From Bacillota bacterium (GTDB taxonomy: Bacteria > Bacillota > Clostridia > Eubacteriales > Eubacteriaceae), in assembly GCA_018903255.1 (NCBI GenBank), contig JAHIQT010000016.1:1-35923 (forward strand): a stretch of DNA of 35,923 nucleotides. The letters run 5' to 3'. A program made the translations under genes and the position numbers. Under the pieces are notes generated by a model. The model was not told the DNA's origin, made no database searches, and saw only the letters and a program-made list of their open reading frames with translations. Shown one piece after another: positions 25,356 through 32,517 of the stretch (position 1 is the stretch's first letter; each line of letters opens with the position of its first letter).

Positions 25356-25739
25356 ATGTTTGGAATTGATTTTACGTTAATTCTTCCTTTGATATTAGTA
25401 CTTGTATTTTTCTATTTCTTTATTTTAAGACCACAGCAAAAACAACAAAAAGAGATTAAAGAAATGCGATCAAGTATGAAACCAGGGGATGAAATTGTTA
25501 CAATTGGCGGATTTTATGCAATCGTCTATGCGATCGGTGAAGAAAATGTGACCATCGAATTATTGCCAGATTACAATAAGGCGCTGATTACCAAATCGGC
25601 TATTGCTCGAATTGTCAATGTTGGGGACGCTGTTGCAGAAACAGTAGCAGACGATTTTGAAGAGCTGGAAGACCTGGATAATGAAGAAGTCATTGTCGAC
25701 GCCGAATTTGAAGAAATCGACGAAGAAAAAAAATTATAA
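25356..25739 (+). CDS. yajC: Preprotein translocase subunit YajC
   Basis: YajC is a small membrane partner of SecDF. The 127-residue product has one transmembrane helix (about 7-24, [18 protein letters not shown]), the family stretch RPQQKQQKE, and [19 protein letters not shown]. The C-terminal tail is highly acidic, ending [16 protein letters not shown] precedes the ATG. secD and secF, often next in line, are replaced here by the SCIFF peptide and its maturase, an association of yajC with SCIFF that is common in clostridia. Confidence 0.95.
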   Translation: MFGIDFTLILPLILVLVFFYFFILRPQQKQQKEIKEMRSSMKPGDEIVTIGGFYAIVYAIGEENVTIELLPDYNKALITKSAIARIVNVGDAVAETVADDFEELEDLDNEEVIVDAEFEEIDEEKKL

Positions 25740-25750
25740 AGAACTGACCA

Positions 25751-25794
25751 GCGATTGGTTAACTGGTAATTATCAGCTTAGCGCCGACAATCGC
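25751..25794 (+). other. Structured leader upstream of the SCIFF peptide gene
   Basis: GCGATTG (25751-25757) pairs perfectly with CAATCGC (25788-25794). Inside, CTGGT (25763-25767) pairs with ATCAG (25772-25776) around AATT. There is no T tract, so it is not a terminator. It lies between the yajC stop and the scfA ribosome site. Confidence 0.4.
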
Positions 25795-25826
25795 GGATAG
25801 AACAATTTTTGAAGGGAGTGAACAAT

Positions 25827-25970
25827 TTGAAGCACATTAAAATCATTAAAGAAGGTAAACTCACTGACGTAAAAAACAGAGGGTGCGGGGAATGCCAAAC
25901 TTCCTGTCAATCAGCCTGTAAAACTTCCTGTACGGTAGGAAACCAAAAATGCAAACAAACTGAAAAATAA
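25827..25970 (+). CDS. scfA: SCIFF peptide precursor (six cysteines in forty-five residues; ranthipeptide)
   Basis: This is a 47-residue peptide translated from TTG at 25827, with AGGGAG eight bases before it. It starts MKHIKIIKEGKL, then carries six cysteines at 20, 23, 27, 31, 35 and 42, including CGECQTSCQSACKTSCTVGN, the hallmark of the SCIFF family. The leader (about 1-18) should be recognised by the maturase encoded just downstream. Family peptides receive Cys-to-Thr thioether links; here T36, next to C35, and T25 and T33 are possible partners. SCIFF peptides are nearly universal in clostridia, and quorum-sensing-like roles have been proposed. No exporter or protease gene is beside it. 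A terminator separates it from the maturase. Confidence 0.93.
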   Translation: MKHIKIIKEGKLTDVKNRGCGECQTSCQSACKTSCTVGNQKCKQTEK

Positions 25971-25981
25971 TAAAGAGCCTG

Positions 25982-26016
25982 AAAGGGGCTGTCTCGTAAG
26001 AGATAGTCCCTTTTTT
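25982..26016 (+). terminator. Terminator/attenuator between the SCIFF peptide and its maturase
   Basis: AAAGGGGCTGTCTC (25982-25995) pairs with GAGATAGTCCCTTT (26000-26013) through 14 pairs including two G-U, loop GTAA, ending in six T. Partial read-through would make much peptide mRNA and little enzyme mRNA. Confidence 0.85.
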
Positions 26017-26031
26017 GATGATAGGAGAAAA

Positions 26032-27381
26032 ATGATACATAAATATAAAAAGAACGGCCTTAATATCGTTTTGGATGTCGATACCAGCACGGTGCTGACC
26101 GTTGATGAACTGACCTATGAATTGCTGGATCACTACGAGGATCAAAGCAGAGCCGAAATAATCGCAAACTATCAAGAAAAATATCCGATTGCAGAAATTT
26201 CTGAATGCCTTGATGAATTGGACAGTGTCAAAGCGACCGGGTTATTATTCCGGGAAATTGACTATCAACGCGAAAATTATGCCAATGAGGATTTGATTAA
26301 AGCGCTTTGTCTCCATGTCGCTCATGACTGTAACCTGAAATGTTCCTACTGTTTTGCCGCCCAGGGGGACTTTGAAGGTGAAAAATTGTTGATGCCGCTG
26401 GAAGTGGGTCAAAAAGCGATTGACTTTATCATCGCCCAGTCTAAGAACCGTGAAAATCTGGAGGTTGATTTTTTCGGCGGTGAACCGCTGATGAACCTCG
26501 AGGTGGTCAAACAATTGGTCATCTACGGCAATGAAATGGCCGCCAAACACAATAAGAAATTCAAATTTACGATGACCACCAATGGGGTCTTGCTCGATCC
26601 AAAAACCCGTGAATATCTCAATGAAACGATGGATAATATCGTTCTTAGCCTGGATGGTCGTAAAGCCGTCAATGATCAGATGCGACAAACCATCAATAAT
26701 CAGGGTTCCTATGATGTGATTATCGACAATATCAAAGCAATGGCAAAAATGCGGGGTGACAAAGATCATTATGTTCGGGGAACCTATACCCATCATAATC
26801 TTGATTTTGCCAAAGATGTAGAATTTTTGGCAAAAGAGGGTTTTAAAAGCATATCGGTGGAACCGGTAGTGGCTGAAGCGACGCACGATTACGCCTTGAC
26901 CGAAGCGGATCTGCCCACCATTATGAAAGAATATGATGATCTGGCTCTGGCTTACCTGAAACGTCATCAGGAGGGGCTTCACTATAACTTTTTTCATTTT
27001 AATGTCGATTTGGATCATGGCCCCTGTGTTTATAAACGGCTGTCTGGCTGTGGGGCTGGTAAAGATTATGTTGCGGTGACGCCGGAAGGTGACGTCTACC
27101 CCTGTCATCAATTTGTCGGAAATGAAGCTTTTAAGATGGGCGATGTAAGAAGTGGGATCACCAACGGCGAAATCAAAAAAATCTTTGATGCCGGCAACCT
27201 GTTAGAAAAAGAAGCCTGTCAAAGCTGCTGGGCTAAATACTTCTGTGGCGGCGGCTGTCATGCTAACGCCTACAACTTTAACGGTACCATTATGGAACCC
27301 CATTTTGTCAGCTGCGAAATTGAGCGCCGGCGAGTCGAAAATGCCATTATGATTTCGATTATCGAAGGCGAACAGGAATAA
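26032..27381 (+). CDS. scfB: SCIFF maturase, radical SAM/SPASM thioether-forming enzyme
   Basis: The 449-residue enzyme should install thioether bonds in the SCIFF peptide. The N-terminal part (about 1-90) is the RiPP-recognition-like domain. The radical SAM site is CNLKCSYC (C100, C104, C107), with GGEP at 149-152. The C-terminal SPASM region has many cysteines: C340, C358, C396, C399, C405, C409 and C428 (CGAGKDY, PCHQF, CQSCWAKYFCGGGC, SCE), expected to hold two auxiliary [4Fe-4S] clusters. Studied relatives are CteB of Clostridium thermocellum and Tte1186. AGGAG precedes the ATG. It is read through from the peptide gene past a strong terminator, as no separate promoter is evident. Confidence 0.95.
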   Translation: MIHKYKKNGLNIVLDVDTSTVLTVDELTYELLDHYEDQSRAEIIANYQEKYPIAEISECLDELDSVKATGLLFREIDYQRENYANEDLIKALCLHVAHDCNLKCSYCFAAQGDFEGEKLLMPLEVGQKAIDFIIAQSKNRENLEVDFFGGEPLMNLEVVKQLVIYGNEMAAKHNKKFKFTMTTNGVLLDPKTREYLNETMDNIVLSLDGRKAVNDQMRQTINNQGSYDVIIDNIKAMAKMRGDKDHYVRGTYTHHNLDFAKDVEFLAKEGFKSISVEPVVAEATHDYALTEADLPTIMKEYDDLALAYLKRHQEGLHYNFFHFNVDLDHGPCVYKRLSGCGAGKDYVAVTPEGDVYPCHQFVGNEAFKMGDVRSGITNGEIKKIFDAGNLLEKEACQSCWAKYFCGGGCHANAYNFNGTIMEPHFVSCEIERRRVENAIMISIIEGEQE

Positions 27382-27404
27382 GCTGTTAGGGTTGGCGTGA
27401 ACTA

Positions 27405-27441
27405 CCGTACCGACCAATGACCAAGGGGTCAGACCCTTGTT
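27405..27441. repeat. Short copy of the REP-like element end
   Basis: From CGTACCGACCAATGACC to GGGTCAGACCCTTGTT this matches, inverted and with about two differences over some 33 bases, the right end of the element at 15219-15252. Only this end is present. On the + strand CAAGGG (27422-27427) and CCCTTG (27434-27439) form a hairpin followed by TTTT, so it may act as terminator of scfB. Confidence 0.65.
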
Positions 27442-27493
27442 TTAATCTACCCCCTGGGTTTTTTGACAAGAATGGATATTTGTGGTAGATTAA
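27442..27493. promoter_or_regulatory. Perfect 10-bp inverted repeat spanning the rho promoter
   Basis: TTAATCTACC (27442-27451) and GGTAGATTAA (27484-27493) are perfect inverted arms with a 32-bp spacer. The right arm covers the -10, and the left arm ends 11 bp before the -35. This geometry could suit a repressor contacting both sides of the promoter. No regulator gene lies nearby. Confidence 0.5.
27463..27491 (+). promoter_or_regulatory. Promoter of rho
   Basis: TTGACA (27463-27468) and TAGATT (27486-27491) are 17 bp apart. The start near 27498 leaves a leader of about 130 nt that is poor in G, especially from 27550 to 27612. Confidence 0.7.
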
Positions 27494-27628
27494 GGTATCT
27501 ACATTAAACAAACCTTCAGATTATTCTGCGACTGGAAGCATCATATCAGTACAGCAAAATTAAAAACAAATCAAAATTTCATTCTAAGATCAATTACTAC
27601 ATCACCTAAAACCCACGGAGGCATTATA

Positions 27629-29356
27629 TTGGAAAAGAAATCATTGGAAGATTTAACGGTTGTTGAACTACGTAAACAGGCGGAGAATCTAGGGATCGAG
27701 AAAACAAGTCGGCTTAAAAAAATTGAATTGATTGAGGCCATTGAAGAAAAATTAGAGACTTCGGCAGAGCCAGAGCATCATCATCAGATAAAAGGAAATG
27801 AACAATTGACAGACGATAAAGAAGTAGCTGAAAAAAAAGACCAGGAAAAACAGCCAGGTCAAGCTAGTCAGCGGCTCACTAATGGCACAAATGGAAACGG
27901 CGCTCGTTCTCCCTATTACAAGATCAAAGATTCCATGGATAATGTCGTGGTGGTGGAAGGGAATCTGGAAATCCTGCCCGAAGGGTTTGGTTTTGTTAAA
28001 AATAGCCAGATGAAATCTCAGGAGGAGTTTGTGTATATTTCCGGCTCCCAGATACAGAAATTCAAGTTAGAAACCGGCGATGTCTTAAGCGGCAAGGTGC
28101 GCCCACCCAAAACTGGGGAAAAATATTCAGCGATGCTGTTTTTGGAAAAGGTCAACGGGACGAAAACAGCGGACATTATCCACAAGATCAATAGTATGCT
28201 ATATGTTGATGATAAAAAGGATTTGGATCGCTTTAAGACCTCCCAGGAAGGGATTCTGGATGTCAATTCTGATGGCTTTGGATTTTTAAGAACCAACCAT
28301 TATTTATCCGGAGACCACGATATTTATGTCGCCGCCAACCAGATTCGCCGCTTTAATCTCCGTACCGGGGATAAAATTCTCGGAAAAATTAAGATGTCCG
28401 GCGAAAATGAAAAATTTGACGCCCTGCTTTATGTCGAAAAGGTCAACGGCGATATTCCCGAAAAGATTGCCAATCGGCCGCGCTTTGAACGGCTGACACC
28501 GATTTTTCCGGAAGAGCGGATCACCCTGGAAACCACTCAGGATGTTGTCTCAACCCGGATGATCGATTTGTTTTCACCGATGGGAAGAGGCCAGCGGGGA
28601 TTGATCGTGGCGCCGCCGAAAGCTGGAAAGACGATTCTTTTAAAAGAAATTGCCACTGGCATTACCACCAATTATCCTGAGATTGAATTGATCATTCTGC
28701 TAGTCGACGAACGCCCCGAAGAAGTCACCGATATGAAGCGATCGATCGATGCCGATATTGTCTATTCAACCTTTGATCAGCCTCCGGAAAACCACATCAA
28801 GGTCGCTGAAATTGTGCTGGAACGGGGTAAGCGGCTGGTTGAACAGGGCAAAGACGTGGTGATTCTGGTCGATAGTTTAACCCGCCTGACCCGGGGAAAC
28901 AATCTGGTGGTTTCACCGTCAGGTCGAACCCTGTCGGGGGGGCTTGACCCGGAAGCGCTATTCTTTCCTAAAAAATTCTTTGGTTCTGCCCGAAATGTTG
29001 AAGAGGGCGGCAGTTTGACGATTCTGGCAACAGCCCTGGTCGATACCGGCAGCCGGATGGATGACATTATCTTTGAAGAATTTAAAGGGACTGGTAATAT
29101 GGAACTGCATCTGGAACGGGAATTGGCTGAACGGCGGATCTACCCGGCCATCAATCTGAACCGTTCGGGAACCCGACGGGAAGAAAAACTCTTAACCGCT
29201 GAAGAACTGAAAGTCAGCTTTGATATCCGTAAACTTTACAAGGGAACCACGGTTTATGACCTCACCGATAAGATTATTTCGATTCTGGAACGGACTAAAG
29301 ATAACGAAGCATTTATGAAAAAATTTATTGATAAATATAAAGCACAAAATATTTGA
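27629..29356 (+). CDS. rho: Transcription termination factor Rho with two tandem cold-shock/OB RNA-binding domains
   Basis: Rho is the hexameric RNA helicase that ends transcription. It starts at TTG 27629 with GGAGG seven bases upstream. The 575-residue product has a Rho_N helical domain (1-45), a charged linker (46-95), and then two OB domains instead of one. The first (about 105-177) has GFGF at 119-122, Y136 and EKY at 164-166. The second (about 203-275) has GFGF at 216-219, DIYV with Y233, and EKF at 261-263. The ATPase follows with Walker [24 protein letters not shown] and [21 protein letters not shown]. Both OB copies keep the aromatic RNA-stacking residues known from E. coli Rho. The ATPase motifs are intact, so it should be functional. 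Confidence 0.96.
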   Translation: MEKKSLEDLTVVELRKQAENLGIEKTSRLKKIELIEAIEEKLETSAEPEHHHQIKGNEQLTDDKEVAEKKDQEKQPGQASQRLTNGTNGNGARSPYYKIKDSMDNVVVVEGNLEILPEGFGFVKNSQMKSQEEFVYISGSQIQKFKLETGDVLSGKVRPPKTGEKYSAMLFLEKVNGTKTADIIHKINSMLYVDDKKDLDRFKTSQEGILDVNSDGFGFLRTNHYLSGDHDIYVAANQIRRFNLRTGDKILGKIKMSGENEKFDALLYVEKVNGDIPEKIANRPRFERLTPIFPEERITLETTQDVVSTRMIDLFSPMGRGQRGLIVAPPKAGKTILLKEIATGITTNYPEIELIILLVDERPEEVTDMKRSIDADIVYSTFDQPPENHIKVAEIVLERGKRLVEQGKDVVILVDSLTRLTRGNNLVVSPSGRTLSGGLDPEALFFPKKFFGSARNVEEGGSLTILATALVDTGSRMDDIIFEEFKGTGNMELHLERELAERRIYPAINLNRSGTRREEKLLTAEELKVSFDIRKLYKGTTVYDLTDKIISILERTKDNEAFMKKFIDKYKAQNI

Positions 29357-29381
29357 TCTTTTAAGAAATGTTTGATATAAT
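29353..29381 (+). promoter_or_regulatory. Promoter of rpmE
   Basis: TTGATC (29353-29358) overlaps the rho stop codon and is followed, after 17 bp, by consensus TATAAT (29376-29381). Confidence 0.75.
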
Positions 29382-29439
29382 ACGACGGTTGATAAAATAA
29401 CAATTAGCAATTAAATAAATAAGAAACGAGGTGGATTCG

Positions 29440-29655
29440 ATGAAAGAAGGCATTCATCCAAATTACGGCAAATCAATAGTTAAATGTGCATGTGGAAATT
29501 CATTTGAAACTGGTTCTATCAAACCAGAATTAAGAGTGGAAATCTGTTCAGTATGTCACCCATTCTTCACAGGGAAACAAAAACTTATTGATGCTGGTGG
29601 ACGTGTTGATCGATTTAATAAAAAATACGGCATTAAAAACGAGTCAGCAGAATAA
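29440..29655 (+). CDS. rpmE: 50S ribosomal protein L31, zinc-binding type
   Basis: The 71-residue ribosomal protein starts at ATG 29440 with GAGGTG six bases away (the GTG at 29431 is part of that site). It begins [10 protein letters not shown] and has the zinc-ligand cysteines of the C+ form: CAC near residue 16 and CSVC near 37, followed by HPFFTGKQK. The rho-rpmE order is common in Firmicutes. It has its own promoter and terminator. Confidence 0.97.
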   Translation: MKEGIHPNYGKSIVKCACGNSFETGSIKPELRVEICSVCHPFFTGKQKLIDAGGRVDRFNKKYGIKNESAE

Positions 29656-29660
29656 AAAAG

Positions 29661-29687
29661 AAGTCGGTTCTTGTAACCGGCTTTTTT
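29661..29687 (+). terminator. Terminator of rpmE
   Basis: AAGTCGGTT (29661-29669) pairs with AACCGGCTT (29675-29683), with one G-U pair, and ends in six T. Confidence 0.88.
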
Positions 29688-29736
29688 CTTGTTCGGATGT
29701 AAAAATGGTTTGTAGTTTTAAGTTGAGGTAGGAAAA

Positions 29737-30621
29737 ATGACAATCAAAGAGATTTTAGATTTTGGGCGGCAGTCTCTTACTCAGGCCGGAATCGAATACC
29801 CGGGTTTAGAGGCGGAGATTCTGCTAAGCGCGATTTTGGATCAGGATCGGGTCTATTTTTATACCCATTCACAGGAATTGGTCGACTTAAAACAAGCAGA
29901 AACCTATCGCAGTGTAATAAAAAGACGCGGCCAATTAGAACCGGTAGCCTACATTCTGGAAAAAAAAGAATTCATGGGGATGGATTTTTTTGTCAATCGC
30001 GATGTTTTAATCCCCAGACCAGATACCGAGCCAATGGTGGAGTACTTGATTCACTATTTGCAAGTTAACTTCCCAGAAGGAGCTAAAATTCTGGATCTGT
30101 GCACCGGCAGCGGAGCAATTGGGATAGCGATTAAGAAACACTATCAAAAAGGTGCGGTCAGCCTCAGTGATTTTTCTGGAGCTGCGCTGGCAGTAGCCAA
30201 AATCAATGCCAATCAATTGGTCAAGGACGATCTTTCGCTTTATCAGGGAGACTTATTTGCCGCCATTCCCGAAGCCCAAACCTTCCACTTGATTGTCTCA
30301 AACCCCCCCTATATCAGTCAGGCAGAGATGAAGAAGCTGTCCCGGGATATTATTGAGTACGAACCCCATATGGCACTTGATGGTGGCGCATCGGGTTTGG
30401 ACTTTTACCGGCGGATTATTGAAGAGGCGTATTTGTTTTTGGAAAAAGACGGTCTATTAGCACTGGAAATCGGTGATAGTCAAAGCGGAACCGTGATGGA
30501 AATGTTAAAAAATAGCGGCTATCAGGAGATCCAGACGATCAGGGATCTGGGTGGACATATTCGGTGTGTGACCGGCAAATTATCCAGATTGAAGCCCGCT
30601 GATTATAATAAATTGGGATGA
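29737..30621 (+). CDS. prmC: Release factor glutamine N5-methyltransferase PrmC
   Basis: PrmC methylates the GGQ glutamine of release factors RF1 and RF2. The 294-residue product has the N-terminal helical release-factor-binding domain, then YILEKKEFMGMDFFV, RPDTEPMVE, the SAM-binding LDLCTGSGAIGI (119-130) and the catalytic NPPYIS (189-194). GAGGTAGG precedes the ATG. prfA, the usual neighbour together with rpmE, is not in this stretch, so the gene lies directly between rpmE and efp. Confidence 0.95.
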   Translation: MTIKEILDFGRQSLTQAGIEYPGLEAEILLSAILDQDRVYFYTHSQELVDLKQAETYRSVIKRRGQLEPVAYILEKKEFMGMDFFVNRDVLIPRPDTEPMVEYLIHYLQVNFPEGAKILDLCTGSGAIGIAIKKHYQKGAVSLSDFSGAALAVAKINANQLVKDDLSLYQGDLFAAIPEAQTFHLIVSNPPYISQAEMKKLSRDIIEYEPHMALDGGASGLDFYRRIIEEAYLFLEKDGLLALEIGDSQSGTVMEMLKNSGYQEIQTIRDLGGHIRCVTGKLSRLKPADYNKLG

Positions 30622-30698
30622 CGTCGTCTAAAAATTGTGATAGAATGATAATATTGATTTAAAAAGAAAAAATTAACATAGGCATAGCGGAGGTAAAC

Positions 30699-31256
30699 AT
30701 GGTATCAGCAGGAGATTTTAAAAAAGGTGTAACGTTTGAAATGGATGGACATACATTTACCATCATCGAATTTCAACACGTAAAACCAGGTAAAGGCGCG
30801 GCCTTTGTTCGAACAAAGATTCGAAATGTTATTACCGGAGCAGTGGTAGAAAAATCATTTAGTCCGACAGAACGTTACCCTAAAGCACAGGTAGAAACCC
30901 GTGAAATGGAGTACTTATATGAAGATGGTGGTTTATACTATTTCATGGACCAGGAAAGCTATGAACAAATTCCTTTGAACCTGAACCAGGTCGAGGAAGC
31001 ATTGAAATATCTAAAAGAAAATGATATTGCCACGGTAAAATCTTTAAAGGGTGTGGCATTTTCAGTAGCAGCGCCTAACTTTGTGGAATTAGAAGTTGTT
31101 AAAACCGATCCCGGCTTTAAGGGCGACACCGCCACCGGTGCCAATAAACCGGCAACTGTTGAAACCGGTGCAGTTATTACTGTCCCACTTTTTGTGGAGC
31201 AAGGTGATAAGATTCGAATCGATACCCGTACGGGTGATTACATGGAAAGGGTATAA
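30699..31256 (+). CDS. efp: Translation elongation factor P
   Basis: EF-P relieves ribosomes stalled at polyproline stretches. The 185-residue length is standard. It begins [17 protein letters not shown], and the tip loop [10 protein letters not shown] carries Lys32, the residue that is modified in many bacteria. The C-terminal OB domain ends with [11 protein letters not shown], a family signature. GCGGAGG precedes the ATG. No EpmA-type modifying enzyme is in the window. The next gene begins one base after its stop codon, so the two are tightly coupled. Confidence 0.98.
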   Translation: MVSAGDFKKGVTFEMDGHTFTIIEFQHVKPGKGAAFVRTKIRNVITGAVVEKSFSPTERYPKAQVETREMEYLYEDGGLYYFMDQESYEQIPLNLNQVEEALKYLKENDIATVKSLKGVAFSVAAPNFVELEVVKTDPGFKGDTATGANKPATVETGAVITVPLFVEQGDKIRIDTRTGDYMERV

Positions 31257-31257
31257 A

Positions 31258-31689
31258 ATGAAATATATTAATGAAAAAGTTGCTTACACCAAAGGTTTGG
31301 CAGATGGTCTGGAGTTAGATCTGACTTCTAACGAAGGCAAGGTTCTGGTTCAGGTACTGGATATTCTTGAAGACATTGTCGATGCCCTCGATGGTATTAC
31401 TGAAGCTCAGGAAGAGCTGGAAGAATACGTGGAAATGGTTGATGATGATCTTTCTGAGCTGGAAGAGTTTATTTTGGATGAGGATTATGACGGAGACGAA
31501 GATTTTGAGTTTGATGAAGAAGACTACTATGAAATCATTTGTCCGGAGTGCGGAAATGTTTACATCACCGAATTTGAATCCTTTGAAAGCAATACCGTCG
31601 CTTGTCCGGATTGCGATGCCCCGTTTATATTAAATGAAGAGATTTCGTGCTGTGGTGAGGATGGTTGCGACTGCCATCAGGAAATCTAA
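31258..31689 (+). CDS. CD1247-type zinc-ribbon protein
   Basis: The 143-residue protein follows efp by one base. The N-terminal helical domain MKYINEKVAYTKGLADGL (about 1-60) is the part shared with CD1247-like clostridial proteins. A very acidic linker (about 60-92) follows. Then comes a zinc-ribbon-like unit with CPECGN (C95, C98) and CPDC (C116, C119), and a C-terminal cysteine cluster (C131, C132, C137, C139). The ribosome site is the GGAAAGG at the end of efp. The role is unknown; conserved linkage to efp suggests something connected with translation or cell-envelope regulation, but this is inference. Confidence 0.7.
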   Translation: MKYINEKVAYTKGLADGLELDLTSNEGKVLVQVLDILEDIVDALDGITEAQEELEEYVEMVDDDLSELEEFILDEDYDGDEDFEFDEEDYYEIICPECGNVYITEFESFESNTVACPDCDAPFILNEEISCCGEDGCDCHQEI

Positions 31690-31707
31690 AGAACTCAGGT
31701 TATTAAG

Positions 31708-32052
31708 ATGAAAAGTGAAATGAAAAACAATCAGTCCCCGAAGATCAATGACGAAATGATCGTTTCGATTGTCAGCTTGGCGGCTACTGGCGTTAACGGT
31801 GTGGCGCGTATTTCATTGAGAATCACCGATGAAATCATGGATAAACTTTATCTTGCTTCTACAATAAAAGGTGTCAAGATCGCCAGAGAACCGGAAGGTC
31901 TGATGATCTGGGTTTATCTTATCACCGAACCCGGAGTAGATATTATTAAGGTTTCAAATGCAGTTCAGAAAAAAGTTAAGGTTGCGGTCGAAGCCATGGC
32001 TGGTTTCCAGGTGGCGGCGGTTAATGTCCGAATTGAAGGTTCGGGGATATAG
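31708..32052 (+). CDS. Asp23/Gls24 family envelope stress-type protein
   Basis: The 114-residue product matches the small Asp23 (DUF322) proteins: NDEMIVSIVSLAATGVNGVARI, then GVKIAREPEGLMIWVYLIT and VSNAVQKKVKVAVEAMAGFQVAAVNVRIEG. Such proteins sit near the membrane, and in Staphylococcus they affect cell-wall stress. The unit efp-CD1247-like-asp23-nusB is common in clostridia. The ribosome site (CAGG at 31695-31698) before the ATG at 31708 is weak; ATG 31720 is an alternative. A terminator overlaps its stop codon. Confidence 0.85.
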   Translation: MKSEMKNNQSPKINDEMIVSIVSLAATGVNGVARISLRITDEIMDKLYLASTIKGVKIAREPEGLMIWVYLITEPGVDIIKVSNAVQKKVKVAVEAMAGFQVAAVNVRIEGSGI

Positions 32053-32070
32053 GGGCGGATCGCCCCTTTT
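32051..32070 (+). terminator. Short terminator overlapping the Asp23 gene stop codon
   Basis: AGGGGCG (32051-32057), loop GAT, CGCCCCT (32061-32067), then a four-T tract. The short T tract suggests partial termination before nusB. A TATAAT (32072-32077) follows directly, without a visible -35. Confidence 0.65.
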
Positions 32071-32100
32071 ATATAATAATGGAATCTGAAGGAGCAATGC

Positions 32101-32517
32101 ATGAGTCGAAAGAAGGAACGGGAATATGCGCTAAAAGGTGTATTTCAATTGGATTTTCATCCGGAACCAGGAGATTTTACCGATAGTATTGCATATTTTT
32201 TAGAGGATAATGAGCTGGATCTGGTTTATGGAAAGACCTTAATTGATACCACCGAAGCCCATCTTTCTGAAATAGATAATATTCTCGATGATTATCTTAA
32301 AAGCACCTGGAAGATTGATCGAATTCCAAAGGTAGAAAAGTCAATTCTGCGTTTGGCTATTTGTGAGTTGAAATATATGGATGAAAAGGTGCCATTTGAA
32401 GTGGTTATCAACGAGGCGATCGAGCTAAGTAAAAAATTCGGAGACGAGGATGGAAAAAATTACGTTAACGGTATCTTAAATAAAATTGTTAAGGATGAAC
32501 TCAATGAGTGCCCTTAG
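32101..32517 (+). CDS. nusB: Transcription antitermination factor NusB
   Basis: NusB works with NusE (S10) on boxA RNA during rRNA transcription. The 138-residue all-helical protein has REYALKGVFQLDF, then the stretch WKIDRIPKVEKSILRLAICEL and PFEVVINEAIELSKKFGDEDGKNYVNGILNKI (in adjoining parts), which are diagnostic. AAGGAG precedes the ATG at 32101. Its last bases overlap the start of the next gene. Confidence 0.95.
   Translation: MSRKKEREYALKGVFQLDFHPEPGDFTDSIAYFLEDNELDLVYGKTLIDTTEAHLSEIDNILDDYLKSTWKIDRIPKVEKSILRLAICELKYMDEKVPFEVVINEAIELSKKFGDEDGKNYVNGILNKIVKDELNECP

Noticed and set aside
26245-27111. A 288-codon open frame on the minus strand
   Set aside because: It lies fully opposite the radical SAM maturase, has no ribosome site and no recognisable motifs, and reads as a mirror of the real gene.
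30635-30646. Extended -10 (TGATAGAAT) promoter for efp
   Set aside because: No matching -35 was found and the region is generally A/T-rich; evidence was too weak to list.
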